In this document: one piece after another, positions 51,245 through 60,677 of the stretch
Position numbering within the stretch: position 1 is the first letter of the stretch
How the letters are laid out: every line of letters begins with the position of its first letter
Origin: Alteromonadaceae bacterium Bs31
Lineage (GTDB): Bacteria; Pseudomonadota; Gammaproteobacteria; Pseudomonadales; Cellvibrionaceae
NCBI GenBank assembly: GCA_900177435.1
Contig: FXAI01000003.1
Span: 248,001 to 312,000 of the forward strand
DNA: 64,000 nucleotides
Direction: 5' to 3'
Notes under the pieces: model-generated
Seen by the model: the letters and a program-made list of their open reading frames with translations, nothing else
Told to the model about the DNA's origin: nothing
Database searches by the model: none
Translations under genes and position numbers: made by a program

Positions 51245-52240
51245 ATGAACGCAAAACTGCTGCCCATCGACCCAACAGCGCCAAATACATTGAGCGCTAA
51301 ATCACTCGCCAATCTGCTTAAAGCCGCTGGTGACCCTTTGCGTGTGGATATTTTAAGGGCATTGAGCACCGACTCATTCGGCGTGCTTGAGTTGTGCCAC
51401 CTGTTTGCTATTAAGCAGTCCAGTATGAGCCACCACCTGAAAGTACTTGCCGCAGCGCAACTGGTGACCACAAGACGCGAGGGCAACTCTATTTTCTATC
51501 GCCGCAGGCAGCTTGACGATGAACAAACCCGTGGCTTGCGTGACGCCCTGAACCACGCTGTCGACCAGCTTCCGCTGGCGGAAGAAACAGAGCAGCGTAT
51601 TGACGAAATTCATCAACAGCGGGCGATAGCCTCCCAGGCGTTTTTCTCAGAACACGCAGAACGCTTTAAAGAAAAACAGGATCTGATAGCAGCCTTTGAG
51701 GTCTATGGTCAGCAAGTAGCAGACCTGCTTCAAGCTAGCCCCATTGCAAGCCGAAAGCAAGTGCTGGAAGTAGGGCCGGGGGAAGGCATTTTCCTGAAAG
51801 AACTCTCGGCGCACTTTGAGCAGGTTATCGCTTTGGATAACTCCTCAGAAATGCTCAACGCGGCGGAACAGAACTGTAAAAGTGCAGGCTTGAGCAATGT
51901 GCAGTTTCAGCTCAACGACACCAGTTTCTGCCATAGCATTCCCGCAACATTGGATTGCGCGGTGATAAACATGGTGCTGCATCACACCCCCTCCCCTGCA
52001 CAAATATTTTCCGATGTGAGCACAGCACTTAAGCCCGACGCTGTTCTGCTGGTATGCGATCTGTGCCACCACGATCAGGACTGGGCGCGGGAGGCCTGTG
52101 GCGATATATGGCTGGGCTTTGAACCCCATGATTTAAGCCGCTGGGCTAAAGAAAGTAATTTCACCGAAGGCCAAAGTATATATTTTGCGTTGCGCAACGG
52201 TTTTCAAATTCAAGTTAGGCAATTCATTAAGGAGCACTGA
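51245..52240 (+). CDS. sahR: SahR-like ArsR regulator fused to a SAM methyltransferase-fold domain
   Basis: This 331-residue protein has an N-terminal ArsR winged helix (about residues 18-95: FGVLELCHLFAIKQSSMSHH, then TTRREGNSIFYRR). A class I methyltransferase domain follows (about 140-290), with VLEVGPGEGIFL as SAM/SAH-binding motif I. This architecture, before metK, is that of SahR, a regulator of the SAM cycle in proteobacteria that senses S-adenosylhomocysteine. The methyltransferase fold probably serves as the sensor. metK begins 3 bases after its stop, so the two form an operon. Confidence 0.85.
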   Translation: MNAKLLPIDPTAPNTLSAKSLANLLKAAGDPLRVDILRALSTDSFGVLELCHLFAIKQSSMSHHLKVLAAAQLVTTRREGNSIFYRRRQLDDEQTRGLRDALNHAVDQLPLAEETEQRIDEIHQQRAIASQAFFSEHAERFKEKQDLIAAFEVYGQQVADLLQASPIASRKQVLEVGPGEGIFLKELSAHFEQVIALDNSSEMLNAAEQNCKSAGLSNVQFQLNDTSFCHSIPATLDCAVINMVLHHTPSPAQIFSDVSTALKPDAVLLVCDLCHHDQDWAREACGDIWLGFEPHDLSRWAKESNFTEGQSIYFALRNGFQIQVRQFIKEH

Positions 52241-52243
52241 TTA

Positions 52244-53398
52244 ATGGCCCAATATTCACTTTTTACTTCTGAATCTGTTTCTGAAGGTCACCCCGACAAA
52301 ATGGCAGACCAAATATCCGACGCAGTACTGGATGCCATGTTAAAAGACGACCCCAACTCTCGAGTTGCGGTTGAAACAATGGTGAAAACCGGTATGGCAA
52401 TTGTTGCCGGTGAAGTGCGCACCTCCACCTACATCGACCTGGAAGATCTTATCCGCAAGGTGATCACTGATATCGGCTACAACTCCAGTGAGGTCGGTTT
52501 CGATGGCGATTCCTGTGCGGTGATCAACGCCATTGGCAAACAGTCCTCTGACATCGCCATGGGCGTTGACGAAGGCGACAACAAAGATATGGGCGCCGGC
52601 GACCAGGGCCTGATGTTTGGTTACGCCACTAACGAAACCGATGTACTGATGCCCGCACCTATTTACTACTCGCACCTGCTGGTAGCCAAACAGGCTGAAC
52701 TGCGTAAAAACGGTACTCATAGCTGGTCGCGTCCAGACGCCAAGAGCCAGGTAACCTTGCGCTATGCCGACGGCAAACCCGTTGCCGTAGACGCAGTGGT
52801 ACTCTCCACCCAGCACTCACCCGAGGTATCACAGTCGCAGATCCACGAAGCGGTGATGGAAGAGATTATTAAACCCGTACTGCCTGAACAGTGGCTACAC
52901 TCAGATACTAAATACCACATTAACCCAACCGGCCAGTTCATTATTGGCGGTCCGGTGGGCGATTGTGGGCTGACCGGCCGTAAAATTATCGTCGATACCT
53001 ACGGCGGCATGGCTCGCCACGGCGGCGGTGCGTTCTCAGGAAAAGACCCATCGAAAGTAGACCGCTCTGCCGCCTATGCAAGCCGATATGTCGCCAAAAA
53101 TATCGTTGCTGCGGGCTTGGCAGATCGCTGTGAAATTCAAGTGAGCTACGCCATCGGTGTTGCCGAACCTACATCCATTTCGGTAAATACTTTTGGCACA
53201 GGCAAAATCGACGAAGCTAAAATAACTGAACTTGTTAATCAGCACTTCGACCTGCGCCCTCGCGGCATACTGGAAATGTTGAACCTGTTGCGCCCGATTT
53301 ATCAACAAACTGCAGCCTACGGACACTTTGGACGAGAACTTGCTGATTTTACCTGGGAAGCGACAGACAAAGCGGACCTATTGAAAGCTGCACTTTAA
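52244..53398 (+). CDS. metK: S-adenosylmethionine synthetase
   Basis: The 384-residue enzyme makes SAM from methionine and ATP. It shows [16 protein letters not shown] at residue 14, the ATP motif [12 protein letters not shown] near residue 115, and the P-loop-like [19 protein letters not shown] near residue 261. E. coli MetK is 384 residues. The ATG follows the sahR stop by 3 bases. It supplies SAM for the cycle completed by ahcY downstream. Confidence 0.96.
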   Translation: MAQYSLFTSESVSEGHPDKMADQISDAVLDAMLKDDPNSRVAVETMVKTGMAIVAGEVRTSTYIDLEDLIRKVITDIGYNSSEVGFDGDSCAVINAIGKQSSDIAMGVDEGDNKDMGAGDQGLMFGYATNETDVLMPAPIYYSHLLVAKQAELRKNGTHSWSRPDAKSQVTLRYADGKPVAVDAVVLSTQHSPEVSQSQIHEAVMEEIIKPVLPEQWLHSDTKYHINPTGQFIIGGPVGDCGLTGRKIIVDTYGGMARHGGGAFSGKDPSKVDRSAAYASRYVAKNIVAAGLADRCEIQVSYAIGVAEPTSISVNTFGTGKIDEAKITELVNQHFDLRPRGILEMLNLLRPIYQQTAAYGHFGRELADFTWEATDKADLLKAAL

Positions 53399-53737
53399 TT
53401 TTACTGTGACCAGCAATACCCTGGCTGCTTTGGCCCATTAACGAGTCGCTTACTTCCCGGCGAAGCCGAAGAAGACATTAAGCCTTAGCCCTTGACTAAG
53501 CGACTATGGGTAAGCTTCCAGGTTTTATTCGGCAAAACGGCCGCTAGGAGCTAGCAATATTTATTGTCGCTCTTAACGTAAAAACAAATAGCTGCTGTTG
53601 CGTCCCTGAAGGCGCCAAGCAGGGCAATACCCAGCGCTTGAGCGCAACTTTGCAACAGCATTATGCAATAGAACACGAATTTACTATTTACGAATTCAAC
53701 CCGCTAAAAATAGTTAGCGAAAAAGATGGAGAACCCG
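53399..53737. other. Intergenic leader region of ahcY
   Basis: This stretch of 339 bases holds the probable ahcY promoter and a structured RNA candidate at 53593-53660. A further short hairpin (CTTAG/CTAAG) lies near 53483-53503. No open frame is convincing. The SAH riboswitch consensus is not present. Confidence 0.5.
53593..53660 (+). promoter_or_regulatory. Candidate switching RNA in the ahcY leader
   Basis: TGCTGTTGC (53593-53601) pairs perfectly with GCAACAGCA (53652-53660). Inside are two hairpins: CCCTG/CAGGG (53604-53608 with 53620-53624) and GCGCT/AGCGC (53634-53638 with 53641-53645), giving a three-way junction. The same left arm can instead pair GTTGCG (53597-53602) with CGCAAC (53643-53648), which excludes the first fold. 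The end of the element is 77 bases before ahcY. This could be a metabolite-controlled leader; no known class is matched. Confidence 0.5.
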
Positions 53738-55126
53738 ATGAGTATCCAAGCAATATCAGACTTCACCGACTACAAAGTAGCCGACATTAATCTCGCCGAA
53801 TGGGGCCGCAAAGAAATTGAAATCGCCGAAGGCGAAATGCCTGCCCTTATGGCCTTGCGCAAGCGCTATAAAGCAGAACAGCCATTGGCGGGCGCCAAAA
53901 TCATGGGCTGCATTCACATGACCATCCAAACAGCGGTACTAATAGAAACCCTTATTGAACTGGGTGCCGAAGTACGCTGGAGTTCCTGTAACATTTTCTC
54001 CACTCAGGATCATGCCGCTGCCGCCATTGCTGCTGCGGGTATCCCTGTATTCGCGTGGAAAGGTGAAACAGAGGAAGAATTCTGGTGGTGTATCGAGCAA
54101 ACCATCTCAAAAGATGGCCAGCCCTGGGAAGCCAATATGATTCTCGACGACGGCGGCGACCTTACTCAGGTTGTGCATGATAAATATCACGCAATGCTCG
54201 ACACTATTCACGGTATTTCCGAAGAAACCACTACCGGCGTTCACCGCTTACTGGAAATGTTGGAAGAAGGCAGCCTTAAAGTTCCTGCCATAAACGTCAA
54301 CGACGCCGTAACCAAATCCAAAAACGACAACAAATACGGTTGCCGCCACAGCCTGAGTGACGCGATTAAACGCGGCACCGACCACTTGCTGTCGGGTAAA
54401 AAAGCATTGGTGATTGGTTATGGCGATGTAGGTAAGGGTTCGGCAGCATCCCTGCGCCAGGAAGGTATGATAGTTAAAATTACCGAAATCGACCCGATCT
54501 GCGCCATGCAGGCCTGTATGGATGGCTTTGAGGTAGTATCGCCTTACAAAGACGGTATTAACACGGGCAAAGTAGCCGATATCGATACCGAAGTTTTAGG
54601 TAAAACAGATTTAATTGTTACCACCACAGGCAACACTAACGTCTGTGATTCCGCCATGCTGCAAACACTCAAGAACGGTGCTGTGGTCTGTAACATTGGT
54701 CACTTTGATAACGAAATCGATACCGCTTTCATGCGTGAAAACTGGGAGTGGGATGAAATTAAACCGCAGGTGCACAAAATTTATCGCGACAAAGCCAGCA
54801 AGGATCATTTGATCCTCCTGTCTGAAGGTCGTCTGGTAAACTTGGGTAACGCAACAGGCCACCCATCACGTATCATGGACGGCTCCTTTGCCAATCAGGT
54901 ACTGGCACAAATTTATTTGTACGAAAACAAATTTGCCGATTTCCCCAGCCACGAAAAAACCCAGCAGCTCTACGTAAAAGTACTGCCGAAAAAACTGGAC
55001 GAGGAAGTAGCAAAAGCCATGGTAGAGGGCTTCGGCGGCGTGATGACTCGCTTGACAGAAGAGCAGGCCAAATACATTAGTGTTGATGTGGAAGGCCCAT
55101 ACAAGCCCGAATTCTACAAATACTAA
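53738..55126 (+). CDS. ahcY: S-adenosylhomocysteinase
   Basis: From the ATG at 53738 the enzyme is 462 residues. It reversibly splits S-adenosylhomocysteine into adenosine and homocysteine and carries tightly bound NAD ([12 protein letters not shown] near residue 226). N-terminal substrate residues include [16 protein letters not shown]. It also carries the roughly 40-residue bacterial insertion near residue 150 to 190. An ATG at 53726 is less likely; GGAGA directly precedes the 53738 start. It ends in KPEFYKY, as usual for the family. metF follows after a hairpin. Confidence 0.95.
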   Translation: MSIQAISDFTDYKVADINLAEWGRKEIEIAEGEMPALMALRKRYKAEQPLAGAKIMGCIHMTIQTAVLIETLIELGAEVRWSSCNIFSTQDHAAAAIAAAGIPVFAWKGETEEEFWWCIEQTISKDGQPWEANMILDDGGDLTQVVHDKYHAMLDTIHGISEETTTGVHRLLEMLEEGSLKVPAINVNDAVTKSKNDNKYGCRHSLSDAIKRGTDHLLSGKKALVIGYGDVGKGSAASLRQEGMIVKITEIDPICAMQACMDGFEVVSPYKDGINTGKVADIDTEVLGKTDLIVTTTGNTNVCDSAMLQTLKNGAVVCNIGHFDNEIDTAFMRENWEWDEIKPQVHKIYRDKASKDHLILLSEGRLVNLGNATGHPSRIMDGSFANQVLAQIYLYENKFADFPSHEKTQQLYVKVLPKKLDEEVAKAMVEGFGGVMTRLTEEQAKYISVDVEGPYKPEFYKY

Positions 55127-55139
55127 ACATTAAAAAGCC

Positions 55140-55158
55140 GGGGCGATTTATTCGCCCC
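55140..55158 (+). terminator. Hairpin between ahcY and metF
   Basis: GGGGCG (55140-55145) pairs with CGCCCC (55153-55158) around a seven-base A/T loop, 14 bases after the ahcY stop. The downstream bases are CACTAAAA, not a U-tract. It probably attenuates or processes the ahcY-metF transcript and lowers metF output relative to ahcY. Confidence 0.55.
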
Positions 55159-55179
55159 CACTAAAACGGAATAATTGCA

Positions 55180-56028
55180 ATGAGTGACGAAGTACAAGAT
55201 CTGCGCCTTAGCTTCGAATTTTTTCCGCCTAAAACTGACCTAGGTGCGGAAAAACTAAAAACGGTTCGCTCGGAATTAAACAAGTTAAATCCGGATTTTT
55301 TCTCGGTAACCTACGGCGCAGGCGGATCAACCCGAGACACCACCAAAGACGTAGTAAAAGCCATGATTGCGGAAGGCATTTCAACCGCACCGCATTTAAG
55401 CTTTGGCGGCGATCATGAAGAAACGCTCTACGAGATGCTAGACGAGTATAAAAATCTCGGCGTCGATCGAATTGTCGCCCTACGTGGCGACATGCCTTCC
55501 GGCATGGGCGCGGCGATGCAGATGGTATACGCCAACGAATTAGTAGCCTTTATTCGCGACCGTTTTGGTGACCATTTTCAGCTGGAAGTGGCTGCCTACC
55601 CGGAGATTCACCCGGAGGCCCGCAATTACATTGAAGATGTTCGCTACTTGAAAGGAAAATTCGATGCAGGTGCCAACAGTGCCATTACCCAGTATTTTTT
55701 CAACCCGGATTGCTATTTGTACTTCGTTGAAGAGTGCTTAAAGGAAGGCATAGATCAGCCCATTTACCCCGGCATTATGCCCATTACCAACTATGTAAAA
55801 CTGGCACGCTTCAGTGATGCCTGTGGTGCAGAAATCCCCCGCTGGATACGCAAGCGCTTTGAAAGCTTTGGCGACAACAACGAAAGTATCGTTTCCTTCG
55901 GCATCGACCTCATAAGCGAACTGTGCGAAACACTGCTGGACAATGGTGCGCCAGGCCTGCATTTCTACACAATGAACCAGATAGAGCCAACATCCACCAT
56001 TGTGCGAAATCTTGGAATTATTGAATAA
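55180..56028 (+). CDS. metF: 5,10-methylenetetrahydrofolate reductase
   Basis: The 282-residue FAD enzyme reduces methylene-THF to 5-methyl-THF, the methyl donor for methionine. The catalytic Glu is in SFEFFPPKT, substrate and FAD residues are in VTYGAGGSTRD, and the Asp in RGDMP binds folate. Length is near that of E. coli MetF (296). It lies directly after ahcY and completes the local methyl-cycle gene set. Confidence 0.94.
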   Translation: MSDEVQDLRLSFEFFPPKTDLGAEKLKTVRSELNKLNPDFFSVTYGAGGSTRDTTKDVVKAMIAEGISTAPHLSFGGDHEETLYEMLDEYKNLGVDRIVALRGDMPSGMGAAMQMVYANELVAFIRDRFGDHFQLEVAAYPEIHPEARNYIEDVRYLKGKFDAGANSAITQYFFNPDCYLYFVEECLKEGIDQPIYPGIMPITNYVKLARFSDACGAEIPRWIRKRFESFGDNNESIVSFGIDLISELCETLLDNGAPGLHFYTMNQIEPTSTIVRNLGIIE

Positions 56029-56080
56029 CTCCGCGAGCATCCTATAGAATTGGCAGACACTCTCTGCCAATTCTCTCTTT

Positions 56081-56809
56081 ATGCGCATTCCCCGCATTTA
56101 CACAGCCCAAACCCTCTCACTCTCTCGCCCGCTGGAACTGGAAGAAGAAGCCGCTCACCATCTGGTAAAAGTACTGCGCATGCAAGTGGGGCGCGAACTG
56201 CTTGTGTTTGATAACAGCGGTAAGGAATATTCCGCAACGATTGAGAGCATCTCAAAAAAAACCTGCACACTTGAAATTACCCATTGCCGAGACATCGACA
56301 GAGAGTCGCCACTTTGCACTGAGCTGGCCATCGGCCTTTCCCGCGGCGAGCGTTTTGACTGGGTACTACAAAAAGCCACTGAACTTGGAGTGAGCCGCAT
56401 AGTGCCGCTTTTCACCGAGCGCACAGAAGTGAAATTACAGCCCGAACGGCTGCAAAAACGCTACCGCCAGTGGCAGAAGATCCTGATCGCCTCCTGCGAG
56501 CAATGCCAGCGCAACCGGCTGCCGGAACTTGTGCAAGCATTAACATTGGAAAATTACCTGCAACAAACTCAAGCAGAGCTGAAACTGGTACTGCATCACC
56601 GCTCCAACAATAAAATCGGTGAGTATACAAAGCCCGCTTCCACTGCCTTGCTGGTTGGCCCAGAGGGCGGCCTCAGCGACAATGAAATCACTGCTGCACA
56701 GAATGCGGGCTTTAAGCCGCTGACAATGGGGCCAAGGGTGTTTCGTACCGAAACTGCACCCGTAGCCGCGCTGGCGGTTATTCAATCTCTGTGGGGAGAC
56801 TTAAACTAG
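56081..56809 (+). CDS. rsmE: 16S rRNA m3U1498 methyltransferase RsmE
   Basis: The 242-residue SPOUT-class enzyme methylates U1498 of 16S rRNA. The N-terminal PUA-like domain starts MRIPRIYTAQTLSLSRPLEL. The C-terminal trefoil knot has LVGPEGGLSDNEI near residue 190 and LTMGPRVFRTETAPVAAL near residue 216, the SAM-binding motifs of RsmE. It acts on the assembled 30S subunit. The start is the ATG at 56081, 52 bases after metF. Confidence 0.93.
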   Translation: MRIPRIYTAQTLSLSRPLELEEEAAHHLVKVLRMQVGRELLVFDNSGKEYSATIESISKKTCTLEITHCRDIDRESPLCTELAIGLSRGERFDWVLQKATELGVSRIVPLFTERTEVKLQPERLQKRYRQWQKILIASCEQCQRNRLPELVQALTLENYLQQTQAELKLVLHHRSNNKIGEYTKPASTALLVGPEGGLSDNEITAAQNAGFKPLTMGPRVFRTETAPVAALAVIQSLWGDLN

Positions 56810-57028
56810 GGCCTGTATTTTCACACTGAAAAGCGCTTTGAGCGCAGCTTAGCGGGCGACACCACACAGCCCGTCGGGGCGGCCACCCCTTGATTACGAA
56901 ATATTGCTGGCAGGGGAGTACATTAAACCTGTGTTAAAAGGCCCCGGTCCAGAAACATCCTTTTACAGGCAAGTCTCGTAAAACTTGGCATAATTACCCC
57001 ACAAATATCGGCTCGAGAGAGGTGGAGC

Positions 57029-58339
57029 ATGTACCGCAAATTGATTTGCACAATTTTTTTCCCTGTAGTTCTTGGCCTGGCATCCTGTGGTGGCAGCGAC
57101 GGCACACTCGTACCCGTGCCACAATCCAACGCAGCGCCCGGCGAAGACCCGGACAACTCTGATAGTTTGGAGGATGTGGCAGTATGGAAAAGCAACGGTA
57201 CTTATGCCAATGCGCTATACAGCTGCGCACTGGCAGACCAACAAGTGGAATTCTGCAACCTCAACACCCTCCCTCTACTGGGCATGGAAGTGAGTAACCC
57301 GGGGGTACAAGACATTATGGGCCGCTTGCTGGTGTCTCACGACTGGATGGCCGAGCGCTTCGAACAACTGCTGCAGCAATACCCACAAGAGATGCTCATC
57401 CTGTTCCGCGGCTTAACGGCTATTGTTATCGATGACGATATTCGGCCCGCCTACTACTGGAGCGCCACTGGCGCCATCTACCTTGACCCGAACTACCTCT
57501 GGACCAGCGTAGACGAAAAACAAACCATCAACCGCAAGCAGGATTATCGTGCAGGCTTTTCTGATCCACTTTCTCTGCGCGCCTGGGGCCGTCACTTAAA
57601 AAACGGAACCTACGCATTTAACTACGGCTCCCTGCACGACGAAAACCCGCGCGATTTCAACGATGTACTGCTGATCAACGCTCGCCTGCTGCTGCACGAG
57701 CTGGCTCATGTTAACGACTATCTGCCCTACCAAAGCTACGATGACATCAACCGCAGCCGGCGGGTTTACCAGGCCATTGACGACTTCGCCAGTGGCAGCT
57801 TGTCTGACAGGCTCAGCCGTCAGCAGCCCCTGCAATCTAGTGTGCTTTCCGGTCTGGCAAAGGTGATGTTCCATGGAGACGACCCAAGTGCAGCGCAGGC
57901 CGCATACAGCGCCGCAGAAGCGGGGGATGAGTTTGAAGCGGATGCGGCAGCCGACATGTATTCCTATAGCAGCCAATACGAAGATGTGGCAATGCTATTT
58001 GAGGTGGCCATGATGAAATATTTTTGGGATATCGATTACCAGGTGGCCTTCGTAAGCCCCATTGGCGCAGAAAAGTACTGCAATGAATATCTTATTGGCT
58101 GGAGCGCCACTAACTGGATTGCAGATACCGACGTAAAAGCTCGAGCCATGTACGTTACCAATGAACTGATGCCTAACATCGATTTAACACTGTTTTATCA
58201 AGATATGCCTGCACCCGAATACTCGAGCGCGACCAACTGGTGCTTGCCTCAGCCTGCGGGCAGCTCTGCCCTTAGCAAAATGTCGGCACAGCAGCTAACG
58301 CCGCTCAACCCGGCTGATTTTGAAATGAGAATTCATTGA
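57029..58339 (+). CDS. Lipoprotein with HExxH zinc-metalloprotease motif
   Basis: This 436-residue precursor has a signal peptide and lipobox (LGLASCGGS, Cys22). The mature protein is mostly helical. HELAH at residues 223-227 is the HExxH zinc motif, and a Glu near residue 301 in GDEFEADAAADMY is placed as a gluzincin third ligand. I do not recognise a named family. It is probably an outer-membrane-anchored metalloprotease or a related zinc protein acting in the periplasm. GGTGGAG precedes the ATG. It stands alone, divergent from no gene and separate from rsmE. Confidence 0.7.
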   Translation: MYRKLICTIFFPVVLGLASCGGSDGTLVPVPQSNAAPGEDPDNSDSLEDVAVWKSNGTYANALYSCALADQQVEFCNLNTLPLLGMEVSNPGVQDIMGRLLVSHDWMAERFEQLLQQYPQEMLILFRGLTAIVIDDDIRPAYYWSATGAIYLDPNYLWTSVDEKQTINRKQDYRAGFSDPLSLRAWGRHLKNGTYAFNYGSLHDENPRDFNDVLLINARLLLHELAHVNDYLPYQSYDDINRSRRVYQAIDDFASGSLSDRLSRQQPLQSSVLSGLAKVMFHGDDPSAAQAAYSAAEAGDEFEADAAADMYSYSSQYEDVAMLFEVAMMKYFWDIDYQVAFVSPIGAEKYCNEYLIGWSATNWIADTDVKARAMYVTNELMPNIDLTLFYQDMPAPEYSSATNWCLPQPAGSSALSKMSAQQLTPLNPADFEMRIH

Positions 58340-58371
58340 TTTTTCTGTAAAGCAAGCAATCTGCGGGGCTG

Positions 58372-59169
58372 TTAGGCGTGGATCACTTTCAGCCCATAAT
58401 CTTCGTGAAACATTTTAACAATCTCTTTCACCTGCTCCGCCGACGGAGGCTCAAGATCTTCCAGCGGGTACTCAAAGCCCATTTCTTCCCACTTTGATTT
58501 GCCCATCCGGTGATAAGGCAGTAACTCTATCTTCTGCACATTGCTCATGGGCTGCAGGAACTTCGCCAGCGCACGTAAATCCTCTTCCTCGTCGGTATAG
58601 CCGGGCACCAAGACGTGCCGGATCCAGGCGGGGTGATTCACATCCGCCAGATAACGCGCAAAATTTCTTGGACGGTCATTGCTCACACCAACCAGGCGCT
58701 CGTGCTTGCTTCGATTGATATGCTTGATATCCAACAGTACCAGATCTGTATGCGCTAACAGCTCATCAAGCTTGGGGCCGTAAAACTGCTCTTTCACGTA
58801 GCCATTGGTATCCAAACAGGTATGAAAACCCAGTTTTTTAAGCTGACGAAACAGCAGCGATACAAACTCCGCTTGCAGCATGGCCTCACCGCCGGACACA
58901 GTCACGCCACCTTTTGAGGCATCCAGAAAACTGCGGAAGGGCAGTATTTGTTCAATAATCTCTGCAACAGAATAAAGGCTGCCACCATTCATATCCCAAC
59001 TGTCACGGTTGTGGCAGTATTTACAGCGAAACTGACAACCTTGCATGAACACCACTACCCGCAAACCTGGGCCATCCAAGGCACTGCTTTTTTCCAGCGA
59101 ATGAATGCGACCAAGCATGTGCTCCTGATCAATATCGACAATATTAATGTCTTGAAACCTGTTGTACAT
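58372..59169 (-). CDS. pflA: Pyruvate formate-lyase activating enzyme (radical SAM)
   Basis: The 265-residue radical SAM enzyme has the cluster motif C-x3-C-x2-C in GCQFRCKYCHNRDSW near residues 44-58. GGVTVSGGEAMLQ follows near residue 90 and GYTDEEEDL near residue 194. This is the PflA pattern, which generates the glycyl radical of pyruvate formate-lyase. No pflB is present in this window, so the target may lie elsewhere. It is followed downstream by the end of the window's lipoprotein gene on the opposite strand. Confidence 0.88.
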   Translation of the reverse strand: MYNRFQDINIVDIDQEHMLGRIHSLEKSSALDGPGLRVVVFMQGCQFRCKYCHNRDSWDMNGGSLYSVAEIIEQILPFRSFLDASKGGVTVSGGEAMLQAEFVSLLFRQLKKLGFHTCLDTNGYVKEQFYGPKLDELLAHTDLVLLDIKHINRSKHERLVGVSNDRPRNFARYLADVNHPAWIRHVLVPGYTDEEEDLRALAKFLQPMSNVQKIELLPYHRMGKSKWEEMGFEYPLEDLEPPSAEQVKEIVKMFHEDYGLKVIHA

Positions 59170-59232
59170 CGTGGGGAATTCTCGGCTTTTTTCTTTGCTT
59201 GAGTTTAGGCTGTTTTTTGTGGGGGCTAAAAA

Positions 59233-59649
59233 TTAATGGCTTGGAATTGGTTCCAGGTCGGGGGGGATAAACTCTCGTCTGGACTTCTCATCAGCAATCA
59301 AACTGCGGCTATAGTGGGTGAACATAATCTCCTTGTCCAACAGAATTTCATTCTGCTCGATGAAGTGCTCAAAACAACTGGCAGACTCAGTAAGAAACAT
59401 AAAATGCTTTACTGCCTGCATCCAGGCGAGCGTCAGGGTTTCATGATATTCGCTGCTTACGGCATTTTCATGTAACAAACGCCGCAGGCCAACACGCACT
59501 TTAAAATGTGCGGTTTTCACATCATTAAGCACCAACAGTACGTAGGCCAGCCTAAGATGTTCCCGATGGCGAAAAGCCGATACATCGAGAGTGGAGTTCT
59601 CGAAGGCACTAAGAAAGCTTTTGTCCATATCTGAAATGCATAAGTTCAT
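59233..59649 (-). CDS. Conserved hypothetical protein
   Basis: This 138-residue cytoplasmic protein has FRHREHLRLAYVLLVLND near residue 26 and EYHETLTLAWMQAVKHF near residue 67. The His-x-x-His and Tyr-His-Glu-Thr positions recur in a conserved family of small hypotheticals. The histidines could bind metal, but no function is known. It lies 63 bases before the pflA start on the same strand. Confidence 0.65.
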   Translation of the reverse strand: MNLCISDMDKSFLSAFENSTLDVSAFRHREHLRLAYVLLVLNDVKTAHFKVRVGLRRLLHENAVSSEYHETLTLAWMQAVKHFMFLTESASCFEHFIEQNEILLDKEIMFTHYSRSLIADEKSRREFIPPDLEPIPSH

Positions 59650-59699
59650 AGGGCGTATTTTAGCCAGCCGCTAAAAACACAACCTGAAGTGGATCAAAC

Positions 59700-60578
59700 C
59701 TAAGAGCGATTACAAATAGCCAGCCACGAGCGAATACCCTCGCTGCGGTATTTGTGGCGATGTAACACCAAATACAGGTTTCGCCCTAAGGGCAGCTGCG
59801 GGGTAAGCAAGGGCACCAGCGTTCCCCGATCAAAGGCATCTTTTAATGCAATAGAGGATAAGCAGGAAATACCAAGCCCCTGCTCCACAGCTCGCTTAAT
59901 GGCTTCGGTATGTTGTAACTCCAGAGCAATGTTCAAACTGTGCAGCCTCGAGCCTGCAGCCCGATCAAAGGTCTGTCGGGTTCCCGAACCTTGCTCACGC
60001 AATATCCAGCTGGCCGCTTGCAGCTGCTTATCAGAAAGGGTGTCCAGGCCGGCGTAGGGGTGAGCAGGCGCGCAGAAGCACACCAGTTCGTCTTCCCGCC
60101 ACGGCAGTATCAGTAAATCCGGGTGCTGTAGCTCACCCTCTATCATGCCGATATCGATTTTAAAATCGAGAATTTGCTGGGCAATGGTGCTGGTATTGGC
60201 AACTTCCAGCTGCACACGGGCCTGCGAACCTTGCTGCATGTACTGGTTAATTAAACTCACACAGAGGTAATTGCCGATGGTGAGCGTCGCCCCTACTTTC
60301 AGCTCTCCAACGAGAGTGTGCCGCGTAAATTCAGACTCAAGCTCCTGAGCCTCGGCCAGCAGAGCTTCCGCTTTTGATCGCAGGCGCAGGCCAAGCTCGT
60401 TGATTTGCAGGCGCTTGCCAATACGGTCGAATAACTGGATATCGAATTGTGTTTCAAGATCCTTAAGAGCACCACTCACCGATGACTGCGACATCGCCAA
60501 CTCATCCGCCGCCCGCGACACATTTTGGTGGTGGGCAACAGCGAGAAAAACCTGGAGCTGTCTTAGGGTGTACTTCAT
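59700..60578 (-). CDS. LysR-family regulator (FinR-like)
   Basis: From the ATG at 60578 the product is 292 residues. It has an N-terminal winged helix-turn-helix (LRQLQVFLAVAHHQNVSRAA, MSQSSVSGALKDLE) and a C-terminal LysR substrate-binding domain. It is divergent from fpr across a 99-base region. In Pseudomonas putida FinR is the LysR activator divergent from fprA and responds to superoxide, so this is probably its counterpart. The open frame to 60599 adds residues before the usual LysR start. Confidence 0.87.
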   Translation of the reverse strand: MKYTLRQLQVFLAVAHHQNVSRAADELAMSQSSVSGALKDLETQFDIQLFDRIGKRLQINELGLRLRSKAEALLAEAQELESEFTRHTLVGELKVGATLTIGNYLCVSLINQYMQQGSQARVQLEVANTSTIAQQILDFKIDIGMIEGELQHPDLLILPWREDELVCFCAPAHPYAGLDTLSDKQLQAASWILREQGSGTRQTFDRAAGSRLHSLNIALELQHTEAIKRAVEQGLGISCLSSIALKDAFDRGTLVPLLTPQLPLGRNLYLVLHRHKYRSEGIRSWLAICNRS

Positions 60579-60677
60579 TATCGGAAAAACCAATATCAAA
60601 TATCGTTATAAACCGCTTATCCGAATGATACGTATTGATTATGATTTACTCAATCAAAGATTACCCGGATTTAAGCA

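Noticed and set aside
53399-53737. SAH riboswitch before ahcY
   Set aside because: The conserved CCGAGGAGCGCTGC and GGCTCGG segments are absent; I report the structure only as an unclassified leader.
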